NCBI GenBank assembly: GCA_035063765.1
Contig: JAPSFT010000009.1
Span: 149,478-213,477 of the forward strand
DNA from: Deltaproteobacteria bacterium
GTDB lineage: Bacteria; Myxococcota_A; UBA9160; PR03
DNA length: 64,000 nucleotides
Reading direction: 5' to 3'
The translations under genes were made by a program, and so were the position numbers. The notes beneath the pieces are model-generated. The model made no database searches and was not told the DNA's origin. It worked only from the letters and a program-made list of their open reading frames with translations. Every line of letters starts with the position of its first letter. Within the stretch, counting starts at the first letter, position 1. Positions 15,044 through 23,561 of this stretch are shown one piece after another.

Positions 15044-16789
15044 GTGAGCTCCATCACCGTCAGCGGCGGCATTCCGGATCGCGCACCCGCGGGCAACCAC
15101 GCGCCGGGGGCGGTCCGCACCTGCGCCACCACCGGCCTGTCCATCTGCGAGGTGTCGTCGCGCTTCGTGCGCTGGCACGCCGTCGCCGCCGTGGTCTTCC
15201 TGCTGATCGGCGGCAGCGCGGCGATCCTGCTCGCCCTGACGCGCTGGCCGGCCGTGCACCTGCTGAGCGCGCCCTGGTACTACCGCGTGCTGACGCTGCA
15301 CGGCCTCAACATGCTGATCTTCTGGATCCTGAACTTCGAGGTCGCGCTGCTCTACTTCGTCGGTACCACGCTCCTGAAGAGCCGGCTCTACTCGAAGACG
15401 CTCGCGTGGGTGGGCTTCCTCATGATGGTTGCCGGCGCCATCGTCGTCGACGTCGCGATCTTCCAGGGCAAGAGCGACGTGCTGATGACCTCCTACGTCC
15501 CGCTGCTCGCGGCTCCGGCGTTCTACCTGGGCCTCATCCTGGTGGCGGTCGGCTGCCTGATCAGCGTCATCAACTACTTCGGCACCGTCTACATCGCCAA
15601 GCGCGACCACACCTACGAGGGCTCGGTGCCGCTCGTGGTCTTCGGCGCCCACGCCGCGGCGATCATCGCGGTGCTGACGCTGCTCCACGCCGCGGCCGCG
15701 ATCGTCCCGGCCTTCCTGTGGTCGATCCACCTGATCGACGTCCCCGACCCCTCCTGGTACCGCTCGACCTGGTGGGGCCTCGGGCACATGTCGCAGCAGG
15801 TGAACGTCTGCGCGATGGTGTCGGTCTGGTACTTCATCGGCGCCCTCACGGTGGGCGCGAAGCCGCTCTCGGAGTCGGTCTGCCGCGGCGCCTTCCTGCT
15901 CTACATCCTCTTCATCAACGTCGCGTCCGCGCACCACCTGCTCACCGACCCGGGCGTCAGCGCAGCCTGGAAGATCTGGAACACCTCGTACGCGATGTAC
16001 CTCGCGGTGCTCGCGTCGATGATCCACGGCTTCACGGTGCCGGCCTCGGTCGAGGTGGCGATGCGCGGCAAGGGCTTCCGGCGCGGGGTCTTCGGCTGGC
16101 TCACGGCCGCACCCTGGAGCAATCCGGCCTTCTCGGGCTTCCTCCTGTCGCTCGTGATCTTCGGCTTCGGCGGCGGGATCACCGGGGTGGTGCTCGGCAC
16201 CCAGCAGATCAACATCATGGCGCACAACACGCTGCGCATTCCCGGCCACTTCCACGTCACGGTCGTGGGCGGCACGACGCTCGCCTTCATGGCGGTCACC
16301 TACTACATCGTGCCGCTGGTCTTCCAGCGCGAGTTCGTGGCCCGCGCGCTCTGCCGCATCCAGCCGTGGATCTTCGGGATCGGGATCACCGTGTTCGCGA
16401 CCGGCATGTCCTTCGCCGGCTCCTACGGCGTCCCGCGCCGCCACTGGGACGTCGAGTTCAGCGGCGCCCAGTTCGCGACCGGCTTCGACTCGGGCGCGCA
16501 CGTGATGCTCGGCATCATGGGGGTCGGGGGCGTGATCGCGGCCACGGGTCTCTTCCTCTTCATCGGCCTCGTCGTCGCGACGGTCTTCTTCGGCCGCTCG
16601 AACGCGGGCCGCGCGATGACGCCCTGGCACGTCGAGCGCAGCTCCGGGGAGGTGGCGCGTCACGACACGGATCACGAGGAGCACCACACCCCGGGGACGC
16701 TCGTGCTGACGGGCGTCTTCCTGCTGAGCTTCGTCGTCTACTACTTCGCGAACTGGAAGTGGCTGTCGGACGTCTGGCAGGTCCGGTAG
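15044..16789 (+). CDS. Heme-copper catalytic subunit I without active-site tyrosine (candidate sNOR-type NO reductase)
   Basis: A 581-residue protein with 13-14 membrane segments. Heme and copper ligands are present: His86 (T-L-H-G-L-N), His248 (W-G-L-G-H-M-S-Q-Q), the His297-His298 pair (A-S-A-H-H-L-L), and His402/His404 (P-G-H-F-H-V-T). The residue four after His248, a tyrosine cross-linked to histidine in A- and B-type oxidases, is Gln here, and no tyrosine follows the His-His pair as it does in cbb3 enzymes. Oxygen reductases need that tyrosine; NO-reducing relatives lack it. The subunit II - subunit I - SCO gene order matches the norY-norS-senC arrangement of sNOR loci as I recall it. 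The GTG at 15044 is the start. It could still be an aberrant oxidase; activity is inferred. Confidence 0.82.
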   Translation: MSSITVSGGIPDRAPAGNHAPGAVRTCATTGLSICEVSSRFVRWHAVAAVVFLLIGGSAAILLALTRWPAVHLLSAPWYYRVLTLHGLNMLIFWILNFEVALLYFVGTTLLKSRLYSKTLAWVGFLMMVAGAIVVDVAIFQGKSDVLMTSYVPLLAAPAFYLGLILVAVGCLISVINYFGTVYIAKRDHTYEGSVPLVVFGAHAAAIIAVLTLLHAAAAIVPAFLWSIHLIDVPDPSWYRSTWWGLGHMSQQVNVCAMVSVWYFIGALTVGAKPLSESVCRGAFLLYILFINVASAHHLLTDPGVSAAWKIWNTSYAMYLAVLASMIHGFTVPASVEVAMRGKGFRRGVFGWLTAAPWSNPAFSGFLLSLVIFGFGGGITGVVLGTQQINIMAHNTLRIPGHFHVTVVGGTTLAFMAVTYYIVPLVFQREFVARALCRIQPWIFGIGITVFATGMSFAGSYGVPRRHWDVEFSGAQFATGFDSGAHVMLGIMGVGGVIAATGLFLFIGLVVATVFFGRSNAGRAMTPWHVERSSGEVARHDTDHEEHHTPGTLVLTGVFLLSFVVYYFANWKWLSDVWQVR

Positions 16790-16818
16790 GGCGGAGCCGG
16801 GACGAAAGGAGCAACGAG

Positions 16819-17754
16819 GTGGCGAGCGTCTCGGCAGAGGACGCGACGCGGGAGTTCCTGGGAGGCGCCGGCTTTCCGGTCTTCGCAGTGACCCTGCTCG
16901 CGCTCGTCGGTGCGGGCATGGTGGCGATCCTCGTCGTGCCGTCGGGGGAAGGCGGCCTCGGCGCCTTCGCCGACGAGTTCCGCCGCTGGTGCTTCGGCTG
17001 GGACCCGGCGACCGGCCGCTACGACCTGGCGCTCAGCTTCGTGATGCTCTCGCCGCCCTGGATGCTGGCCGCCATGATCGCCGCGCTCTGGTGGCAGCCG
17101 CTCCGGCAGGCGTTCGCGCGCCCGGCGCGGCTCGCCCGTCCGGCCGGCGCGGCTGCGCTGGTGGTGGCGGCGATCGCCGGGAGCTTCGCCTGGCTGGCAC
17201 CCGCGGCGCCCGCCGGCGAGATCGCGTTCCCGGCGCGCGAGCTGCGGACGGCGCACCCGGCCCCCTCCCTGCAGCTCACGAACCAGGCCGGGGAGCCCGT
17301 CGACCTGGCCGCGCTGCGCGGCAAGGTGGTGATGCTGACGGCGGTCTACGCCTCGTGCGGTCACACCTGTCCCGCGATCCTCACCCAGGCGCGGGGTGCG
17401 ATCGAGGCGCTGCCGGCTGCACAGCGCGAGGACCTGCGGGTCGTGGCCGTGACGATCGACCCGGCGCACGACTCGCCGGCCGTCCTTGCCGAGCTGGCGG
17501 GAAGGCACGCGCTCGAGCGACCGCTCTACCAGCTCGTCACCGGGCCCCCGCCCGAGGTGGAGCGCGTGCTCGACCAGATGGAGGTCGCGCGCGTGCGCGA
17601 CCCGGAGACGGGCGTGATCGATCACGCGAACCTCTTCCTGCTGCTCGACCGCGAGGGCCGTGTCGCCTACCGCCTGACGCTCGGTGAGCGGCAGCAGCGC
17701 TGGCTCGCGGACGCCCTCGGCGTGCTCCTCGAGGAGCCGTCGCATGACGGCTGA
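16819..17754 (+). CDS. SCO1/SenC-type copper chaperone with extra N-terminal membrane domain
   Basis: A 311-residue protein. The first 130 residues hold about three membrane segments, more than the single anchor of ordinary SCO proteins. The C-terminal thioredoxin-like domain has C180-G-H-T-C184 and H269 (D-H-A-N-L), the three copper ligands of SCO. It would metallate the CuA centre of the adjacent subunit II. The GTG at 16819 has a strong AAAGGAG upstream. Its end overlaps the next start by 11 bp. The extra membrane part resembles a cytochrome oxidase accessory domain, but I cannot name it. Confidence 0.87.
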   Translation: MASVSAEDATREFLGGAGFPVFAVTLLALVGAGMVAILVVPSGEGGLGAFADEFRRWCFGWDPATGRYDLALSFVMLSPPWMLAAMIAALWWQPLRQAFARPARLARPAGAAALVVAAIAGSFAWLAPAAPAGEIAFPARELRTAHPAPSLQLTNQAGEPVDLAALRGKVVMLTAVYASCGHTCPAILTQARGAIEALPAAQREDLRVVAVTIDPAHDSPAVLAELAGRHALERPLYQLVTGPPPEVERVLDQMEVARVRDPETGVIDHANLFLLLDREGRVAYRLTLGERQQRWLADALGVLLEEPSHDG

Positions 17755-19864
17755 GCCGCTCGAGCCGCTGCGCGTCGAGCGCAGCGCGAAGCCCGTAACC
17801 CCGATCACGCTGGCTCCCCCGACCTCGCTCGAGCCCGGGGTCCGCGCCGACGGGCTCCTGCGCCGCGGCGAGCGCCTCTTCCAGCTCCTCGACGCCGCCC
17901 TCGGGCGCTTCCTCCCGGTGGCCTGGAACCCCTTCCTCCACACGGGCGCCGTCGCGATCACCTCGCTCGCCGTCGCCACGGTGAGCGGGATCCTGCTCCT
18001 GCTCTGGTACCAGCCGAGCGTGCACGGGGCCTACGCCTCGGTCGCGGCGATGGGGGAAGCGCCGCTCACGGCGGGCCTCGTGCGATCGCTGCACCGCTAC
18101 AGCTCGGACGCGGCGATGCTCTTCATCCTCGTCCACGCGCTGCGCATCGTCTTCGAGCGCCGCTTCGGCGGCGCGCGCTGGCTCGCCTGGGTGACGGGGA
18201 TCGCCGGACTCGGCCTCCTCTGGCTGATCGGCTGGACCGGCTACTGGCTCGTGTGGGACGTGCGCGCGCAGCACATCGCGCTCGGCTCGGCGCGCCTGCT
18301 CGACGTGCTGCCGATCTTCGTCGACCCGATGGGCCGGTCGTTCCTGACCGACGAGGGCGTCAACTCGCTCCTCTTCTTCGTCGTCTTCTTCATCCACATG
18401 CTGCTTCCGCTCGGGCTCGCCGTCGCGCTCTGGCTGCACATCACGCGCCTCTCCCGGCCGCGCTTCCTCACGAACCGCCCGCTCACCGTCTGGCTGCTCG
18501 CCTCGCTGGTGCTGGTCTCGCTCGCGAGCCCGGCCACGAACGCAGCGCGGGCCCGGATGACGGAGGCCTCCCCCGGCTTCGCGATGGACTGGTGGTACCT
18601 GGCGCCGCTCGCGCTGACCGACCGCCTGGGCGGGGGCGCGCTCTGGGCGCTGTTGCTGGTGGGCGGAGCGATCACCTTCTCCTTCCCCTGGTGGATGCGC
18701 CGGCGGCGCCTGCCGAAGGCCTTCGTGACCACGTCGCGCTGCAACGCCTGCCGGCAGTGCTTCGAGGACTGCCCGTACAACGCGATCTCGATGGTGCCCC
18801 GCACGGACGGCAAGCCCTTCCCCGAGCAGGCGGAGGTGGACCCCGCCAAGTGCGTGTCGTGCGGGATCTGCATCGCCTCCTGCTCGACGATCGGCACCGA
18901 CCTCGAGGGCTTCGGGCTGACGCCCCTGCGGCGCCGGCTCGAAGCCTGGGTGCGCGAGGCGACCGAGGCCGGGAGCCCCGTCCACGTGCTCTTCGCGTGC
19001 GCCGAGTCGAGCGCCGACGACCTCGGGGTGGACCCCGAGACGGGTACCTGCGCGGCGTTGCCCGGCTGGCGCGTGCTGGCGGTGCCGTGCACCGGCTGGG
19101 TGCACTCGCTCACCGTCGAGCGCGTGCTGCGGCGCGGGGCGCTGGGCGTCGCGATCGCGGGCTGCGCCGCCGGCTCGTGCCACTTCCGCGAAGGCGACGA
19201 GTGGCTGCTGCAGCGCCTCGCCGGGGTGCGTGCCGTCGAAGTCTCGCCCGAGGTCGCGGAGAGCGGGCGCGTGCTGATCGCGCCGCTCGCGGGGCTGCGC
19301 GGCCGCGCCCTGGTCCGGGCGCTCGAGCGCTTCGCGGGACGCGAGACGGTGGTGGCGGCGCCGCCGCCGCGCCGCCCGCTCGTGGCGGCGGCGGCCACCG
19401 TGCTGGGTCTCGCGGTCGCCGCCGTGCTCGGCACGGTGGCAGACCTCGGCTACGCGGCACCCGGCATCGACGGCTCCGAGCTGGTCGTGAGCTTCAAGCA
19501 CCCCGGCGCCGTGAGCGAGCACTGCCGCACGCTCTCGCCCGAGGAGCTCGAAGCGCTGCCCGTGCACATGCGGCGGCCGGAGGTCTGCGACCGCGCGCGC
19601 GCCGACGTGCGGCTGCACGTCTCCGTCGACGGCAAGCCCGTGCTGGACGGCCGCTACCCGCCGAGCGGCATCTGGGGCGACGGCAACAGCGTCGCGGTCG
19701 AGCACATCCCGATGACCCCCGGCGAGCATCACGTGACGGTGGCGATCGGCGACACGCACGATCCCGAGGCCTGGGCCTTCCAGATCGAAGAGACGCTCGG
19801 CTTCGGCGAGAACGCGCGGCGGGTACTGACCTTCGACCGCCTCGCCGGCTTCCGGTGGCACTGA
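17744..19864 (+). CDS. Cytochrome b / 2[4Fe-4S] ferredoxin / MvhD-like / periplasmic domain fusion protein
   Basis: A 706-residue multi-domain redox protein. Residues about 50-240 are a cytochrome b N-terminal domain with two His pairs 14 residues apart (H-R-Y-S...V-H and I-H-M...L-H), giving two b hemes. Residues 333-343 (C-N-A-C-R-Q-C-F-E-D-C-P) and 370-380 (C-V-S-C-G-I-C-I-A-S-C) are two ferredoxin-type [4Fe-4S] sites, the second lacking the usual proline. Residues about 410-500 resemble the MvhD/hydrogenase Fe-S subunit (F-A-C, P-C-T-G, G-C-A-A-G-S-C-H-F). A further membrane helix (about 546-568) leads to a 135-residue, probably periplasmic, domain. It could link quinol, Fe-S and soluble electron carriers to the heme-copper enzyme. 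Start ATG 17744. Confidence 0.85.
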   Translation: MTAEPLEPLRVERSAKPVTPITLAPPTSLEPGVRADGLLRRGERLFQLLDAALGRFLPVAWNPFLHTGAVAITSLAVATVSGILLLLWYQPSVHGAYASVAAMGEAPLTAGLVRSLHRYSSDAAMLFILVHALRIVFERRFGGARWLAWVTGIAGLGLLWLIGWTGYWLVWDVRAQHIALGSARLLDVLPIFVDPMGRSFLTDEGVNSLLFFVVFFIHMLLPLGLAVALWLHITRLSRPRFLTNRPLTVWLLASLVLVSLASPATNAARARMTEASPGFAMDWWYLAPLALTDRLGGGALWALLLVGGAITFSFPWWMRRRRLPKAFVTTSRCNACRQCFEDCPYNAISMVPRTDGKPFPEQAEVDPAKCVSCGICIASCSTIGTDLEGFGLTPLRRRLEAWVREATEAGSPVHVLFACAESSADDLGVDPETGTCAALPGWRVLAVPCTGWVHSLTVERVLRRGALGVAIAGCAAGSCHFREGDEWLLQRLAGVRAVEVSPEVAESGRVLIAPLAGLRGRALVRALERFAGRETVVAAPPPRRPLVAAAATVLGLAVAAVLGTVADLGYAAPGIDGSELVVSFKHPGAVSEHCRTLSPEELEALPVHMRRPEVCDRARADVRLHVSVDGKPVLDGRYPPSGIWGDGNSVAVEHIPMTPGEHHVTVAIGDTHDPEAWAFQIEETLGFGENARRVLTFDRLAGFRWH

Positions 19865-19866
19865 GG

Positions 19867-20778
19867 ATGGCATCGCCGGCGTCCTCGCCGCGGATCCCGG
19901 CGGGCGCGCTCGCAGCCCCGCTCGGGCGGGCCGCCGACTTCCTGGCGCTCACGCGCCCGCGCATCGTGCTCGCGGTGGCGCTGACCGCGCCGGCCGGGCT
20001 GCTCCTCGGCGGCGCCCCGCACCCGGCCCCGGGGCTCCTGCTCGGCGTCCTCGCGGGCACCGTGCTGCTCGGGGGCGGCTCGGGCGCGCTGAATGCCTGG
20101 TGGGAGCGCGAGCGCGACGCCCGGATGCGACGGACCTGCGAGCGCCCGCTCCCGACGGGCCGGCTCGAGCCCCACGAGGCCCTGGTCTTCGGGCTCGTGA
20201 CCTCGGCGACGGGCCTCGCGGCGCTCGGCCTGGCGGGCGGCGGGCTCGCGGCCGTGCTCGGGCTCGCGACCCTCGTCCACTACCTCGGCGTCTACACGCT
20301 GTGGCTCAAGCCGCGCTCGCACTGGAGCACGGTGGCCGGCGGGGTGGCCGGCGCGGCGGCGCCGCTGATCGCCGACGCGGCGGCCGACGGTGCGATCGGG
20401 CCCTGGGGCCTCGTGCTCTTCGCGATCGTCTTCACCTGGCAGCCGCCGCACGTGTGGGCGATCGCGCTCTACCGCCGCGACGAGTACGCCGCGGCGGGCT
20501 TCCCGATGCTGCCGGCCGTGAAGGGGGCCCGCGTCGCGCGCCGGCACATGCTCGGGTGGGCGCTCGTGCTCGTGGCGGTGACGCTGCTGCCTTGCCTCGG
20601 CGGTGTCGCCGGGCCGTGGTACGCGCTGGCGGCCCTCGCGGCCGGGGCCTTCTTCGTGGCGCGGATCGCCGCGGCCATCTGCGCCTGCGACCCGGCCGCC
20701 GACCGGCGCGCCTTCCGCGCCTCGCTCGTGCAGCTCGCCGTGGTCTTCGCCGCGCTCCTTGCCGACCTCCTGATCTGA
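19867..20778 (+). CDS. cyoE: Protoheme IX farnesyltransferase (heme O synthase)
   Basis: A 303-residue UbiA-family prenyltransferase with about nine membrane segments. The first Asp-rich motif is N-A-W-W-E-R-E-R-D-A-R-M-R-R-T (family N-x3-D-x3-D, with Glu for the first Asp). The family block T-W-Q-P-P-H-V-W-A-I-A-L and the motif Y-R-R-D-E-Y-A-A-A-G-F-P-M-L-P are intact. It attaches farnesyl to heme B to give heme O, so the cluster's enzyme may use heme O or A. The ATG at 19867 starts 2 bp after the previous stop. Last gene of the cluster; also called ctaB. Confidence 0.94.
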   Translation: MASPASSPRIPAGALAAPLGRAADFLALTRPRIVLAVALTAPAGLLLGGAPHPAPGLLLGVLAGTVLLGGGSGALNAWWERERDARMRRTCERPLPTGRLEPHEALVFGLVTSATGLAALGLAGGGLAAVLGLATLVHYLGVYTLWLKPRSHWSTVAGGVAGAAAPLIADAAADGAIGPWGLVLFAIVFTWQPPHVWAIALYRRDEYAAAGFPMLPAVKGARVARRHMLGWALVLVAVTLLPCLGGVAGPWYALAALAAGAFFVARIAAAICACDPAADRRAFRASLVQLAVVFAALLADLLI

Positions 20779-20792
20779 GCCGGCGCGCCCGA

Positions 20793-22277
20793 TCAGCGCC
20801 AACCGCGCGGATTGCTTCGCACCTCCTCGGTCATCGCGTCGAGCGCGCTGCGCAGGCGCGCCGCCTCCTCGGGGTGGCGCCTCACGAGGTTGTGGGCCTC
20901 CTCGTCGAGGCGCAGGTCCGAGAGGTGCGGCTTGCTGCGCAGCTCCTGGCCGGTCTCGCGCCGGTACTTGAAGCGCCCGTCGCGCACGGCGTCCGGCGCG
21001 GCGCCGATCGCCGGGAAGTAGAAGAGGAAGCGCTCCGGAACCGGTGCGCCGCCGAGCCAGACGGGCCCGATGTCCGCGCCGTCGACGATCCGGTCGCGCG
21101 GCAGGGAGAGCCCGGCCAGCGCGAGCAGAGTCGGGAAGAGGTCGATGTTCATCGCCGGGGTGTCGGTCACCGCGCCCGCCGCGATCCGGCCCGGCCAGCG
21201 CACCAGCAGGGGCACCCGCATGCCGCCCTCGTAGGTCTCCTGCTTGCGCCCGCGCAGCCCGCCCGGGCTGCCCTCGTAGTCGGGGCCGTTGTCGCTCGTC
21301 ACGATCACGAGCGTGCGCTGCGCGAGGCCGAGGCGGTCGAGGGCCGCGAGCACCGCGCCCGTGCTGCGGTCGAGGTCCTCGACGAGGTCGCCGTAGGGAC
21401 CACCCTCCGATCCGCCCGCGTGCGCGGGGTCCGGGAAGTGCGGGACGTGGGGGGCGTTGTGCGCGAGGTAGAGCAGGAAGGGCTCGTCCCGATGGCGCTC
21501 GAGGAAGGCGACCGCCTCCTCGGTGTAGCGGCGCCCGAGGAGGCGCTGGTCCACGCCGCGCGGCTCGCGCTCGCCGTCCTCGTCGAAGAAGCCGAGCGGG
21601 GAGAAGTCCGTCTCGTCGCGCGTCTCGATCGCGCGGTTGCGGTAGAGGTGGAGCGGCTGCATGTCGTTGCTCCAGAGCACCCCGTAGTACTCGGCGAAGC
21701 CGAAGTCGTTCGGCAGGTGCCCCGGGATCCCGCCGAGGTGCCACTTCCCGACCATGCCCGTCGCGTAGCCCGCGGCCGCGAGCGCCTCGGGCAGGAGGAT
21801 CTCGTCGCGCGGCAGCTCGTTCGCGGCGCCGAGCATCTTGCGCACGGTCGCCGCCAGGCTCTCCTCGGGGAAGAAGACGTGCTGGTGGGTGCGCGAGCGC
21901 ACGGGATAGCGGCCCGAGAGGAGGGCCGCGCGCGACGGCGTGCAGACCGGGGAGGCCGCGTAGAAGCGGGTCATGCGGAGCCCCTCGGCGGCGATCCGGT
22001 CGATCGAGGGCGTCCGGATCAGGCGGTTGCCCTGGACCGAGAGGTCGCCCTGGCCGAGGTCGTCGAACAGGATCACCACGAAGCTCGGTGCCGTCTCCGG
22101 GTCGACGCGCGGCAGGGAGGCCAGGTAGGCGGCCTTCGCGGCGGCATGGACGGGCTCGGTCGGCCGGTAGAGCCAGGAGACCCACGCGAGACGCAGGAGC
22201 AGCGCCACCCCGATCAGGCCGAAGGCTCCGATCCCGACGAACCCGACCCCGCTCGCGAGCCGCCGCAGCCAGCGCAT
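20793..22277 (-). CDS. Membrane-anchored sulfatase (arylsulfatase type)
   Basis: A 494-residue protein. An N-terminal signal anchor (residues 8-33) leads into an alkaline-phosphatase-fold sulfatase domain. The metal-binding D72-D73 (L-F-D-D-L-G), the C112-T-P-S-R116 box whose cysteine is converted to formylglycine, G-K-W-H-L-G and S-D-N-G-P-D are all present. The catalytic domain would face the periplasm and remove sulfate from an organic sulfate ester; the substrate is unknown. No formylglycine-generating enzyme is in the window. It converges on the heme-copper cluster with 14 bp between the stop codons. Confidence 0.93.
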   Translation of the reverse strand: MRWLRRLASGVGFVGIGAFGLIGVALLLRLAWVSWLYRPTEPVHAAAKAAYLASLPRVDPETAPSFVVILFDDLGQGDLSVQGNRLIRTPSIDRIAAEGLRMTRFYAASPVCTPSRAALLSGRYPVRSRTHQHVFFPEESLAATVRKMLGAANELPRDEILLPEALAAAGYATGMVGKWHLGGIPGHLPNDFGFAEYYGVLWSNDMQPLHLYRNRAIETRDETDFSPLGFFDEDGEREPRGVDQRLLGRRYTEEAVAFLERHRDEPFLLYLAHNAPHVPHFPDPAHAGGSEGGPYGDLVEDLDRSTGAVLAALDRLGLAQRTLVIVTSDNGPDYEGSPGGLRGRKQETYEGGMRVPLLVRWPGRIAAGAVTDTPAMNIDLFPTLLALAGLSLPRDRIVDGADIGPVWLGGAPVPERFLFYFPAIGAAPDAVRDGRFKYRRETGQELRSKPHLSDLRLDEEAHNLVRRHPEEAARLRSALDAMTEEVRSNPRGWR

Positions 22278-22314
22278 GGCCCGATCCTACCCGAGCCGGG
22301 GCAGATGCGACGCC

Positions 22315-23499
22315 TCAGCGGCGACCCGTGCCCGGGTCGGCGAGCGGCTCGCCGAAGGACCAGATCCGCAGGTGATCGACGAAGAGCGTCTGGTCCTGGT
22401 CGAGGTCCAGGAAGCTGGTGCCGATGCCGTCCGGGGTGACCTCGAGCCGGTAGTTGTCGATCCACGCCACGAAGCCGAGGGGGTCGGCGGGGGCGGCGCT
22501 CGTGGCGGCCAGCGGCCGGTCGTCGACCGTGAAGGTGACACCGGACGGCGTCCACACGATCCCGTAGCGATGCCACCGGCGCAGGTCGGTGGGGAGCGCC
22601 TGGAGGAAGACGGGCTGGCCGCGGTCGAAGACCGTCGCGGCCAGGATGCCGAAGCCGAGGCTCTCGGGGGAGATCGAGAGGAACCAGGCGTTGGTCATCG
22701 CATCCGGCGCCCCGGGGCCTCCGCGCCCCAGGTTCCAGAAGCCGAAGCCGCGCGTCCCGCGCCCGCCGTCGCTGTCGAGCCCGTTCGAGTCCGAGGCCCG
22801 CGCGCGCAGCTCGAGCCGCAGCCCCGGGCCCCAGGGGAAGCCGCGCTCGGGGCCGCGGCGATAGTCGTTGATCTCGGCATCCGAGTAGGCGCCGGCGTGG
22901 CTCGCGCCGGTGACGGTGAAGGCCGCGCTGCCGCCCGCGAGCGCGTGGGTGCCGGTGCCGTTCTGGTACCACTCCCAGTAGGATCCCTCGTCCTCGAAGG
23001 CGTCGTCGATCACGAGCTGCGCGGGGTGCTCGCGCGGCGTGGCGAGCTCGAGGTCGCAGTCGTTCTCGGGGTTGCCGTCCGTCTCGACGGTCGCGGCGCA
23101 GGCGAAGAAGAGGACGGGCTCGCCCTCGGCGAGGCCGCCGCTCGGCGCCTTCCAGCGGAAGAAGGCGAGGGTGGAGCGCCCGGGTGCGAGCTCGATCGGC
23201 CGGACGCGGATCGGCTCCGCGGGGCCCAGGTCCGCGCCGCCTGCCGAGCGTGCGAGCAGCTCGACGCCCGTGACGTGGACGGGGAGCGGGCCCGGGTTGC
23301 GGATCCGCACGCGCAGGAAGGTCCGGAACCGGTGGCGCCGAGGAAGGATCCGAGGCGCCCGGAGATCCACGGCGACGTCGTAGACCTCGAGCGGGATCGG
23401 GTCGACCGGGACCGGGTCGATCGGGATCTGCGCCCGCGCGCTCCCGGCGGCGAGGCCGAGCAGCAGCACGGTGGGGAGGAGCAGCGCAGGCCCGCGCAT
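22315..23499 (-). CDS. Secreted protein with C-terminal concanavalin-like (GH16/LamG-like) fold
   Basis: A 394-residue protein with a clear signal peptide (residues 1-23, ending A-R-A-Q). After a P-I-D-P repeat, residues 40-125 look like an immunoglobulin-type domain (I-R-N-P-G-P-L-P-V-H-V). Residues 170-385 resemble a concanavalin A-like lectin/glucanase fold, with the telltale W-H-R-Y-G-I-V-W-T-P-S-G-V-T-F-T-V-D-D. I see no GH16 catalytic E-x-D-x-x-E, so a carbohydrate-binding role is more likely than hydrolysis. It lies 37 bp upstream of the sulfatase gene on the same strand. Confidence 0.7.
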   Translation of the reverse strand: MRGPALLLPTVLLLGLAAGSARAQIPIDPVPVDPIPLEVYDVAVDLRAPRILPRRHRFRTFLRVRIRNPGPLPVHVTGVELLARSAGGADLGPAEPIRVRPIELAPGRSTLAFFRWKAPSGGLAEGEPVLFFACAATVETDGNPENDCDLELATPREHPAQLVIDDAFEDEGSYWEWYQNGTGTHALAGGSAAFTVTGASHAGAYSDAEINDYRRGPERGFPWGPGLRLELRARASDSNGLDSDGGRGTRGFGFWNLGRGGPGAPDAMTNAWFLSISPESLGFGILAATVFDRGQPVFLQALPTDLRRWHRYGIVWTPSGVTFTVDDRPLAATSAAPADPLGFVAWIDNYRLEVTPDGIGTSFLDLDQDQTLFVDHLRIWSFGEPLADPGTGRR

Positions 23500-23561
23500 C
23501 GGGTGATTCTCTCATGGCCCCGGCGATCGGCGCAAGGGTGGCGATCGCGCGTGCGGCGAGC

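Noticed and set aside
15044..16789. Ordinary ba3-type cytochrome c oxidase subunit I
   Set aside because: Overall fold and spacing fit, but the active-site tyrosine is missing at both known positions, so this label would mislead.
22780..22800. tRNA-like GTTCGAGTCC string
   Set aside because: It lies inside the coding sequence of a secreted protein and no cloverleaf can be drawn around it. No tRNA or rRNA gene was found in the window.
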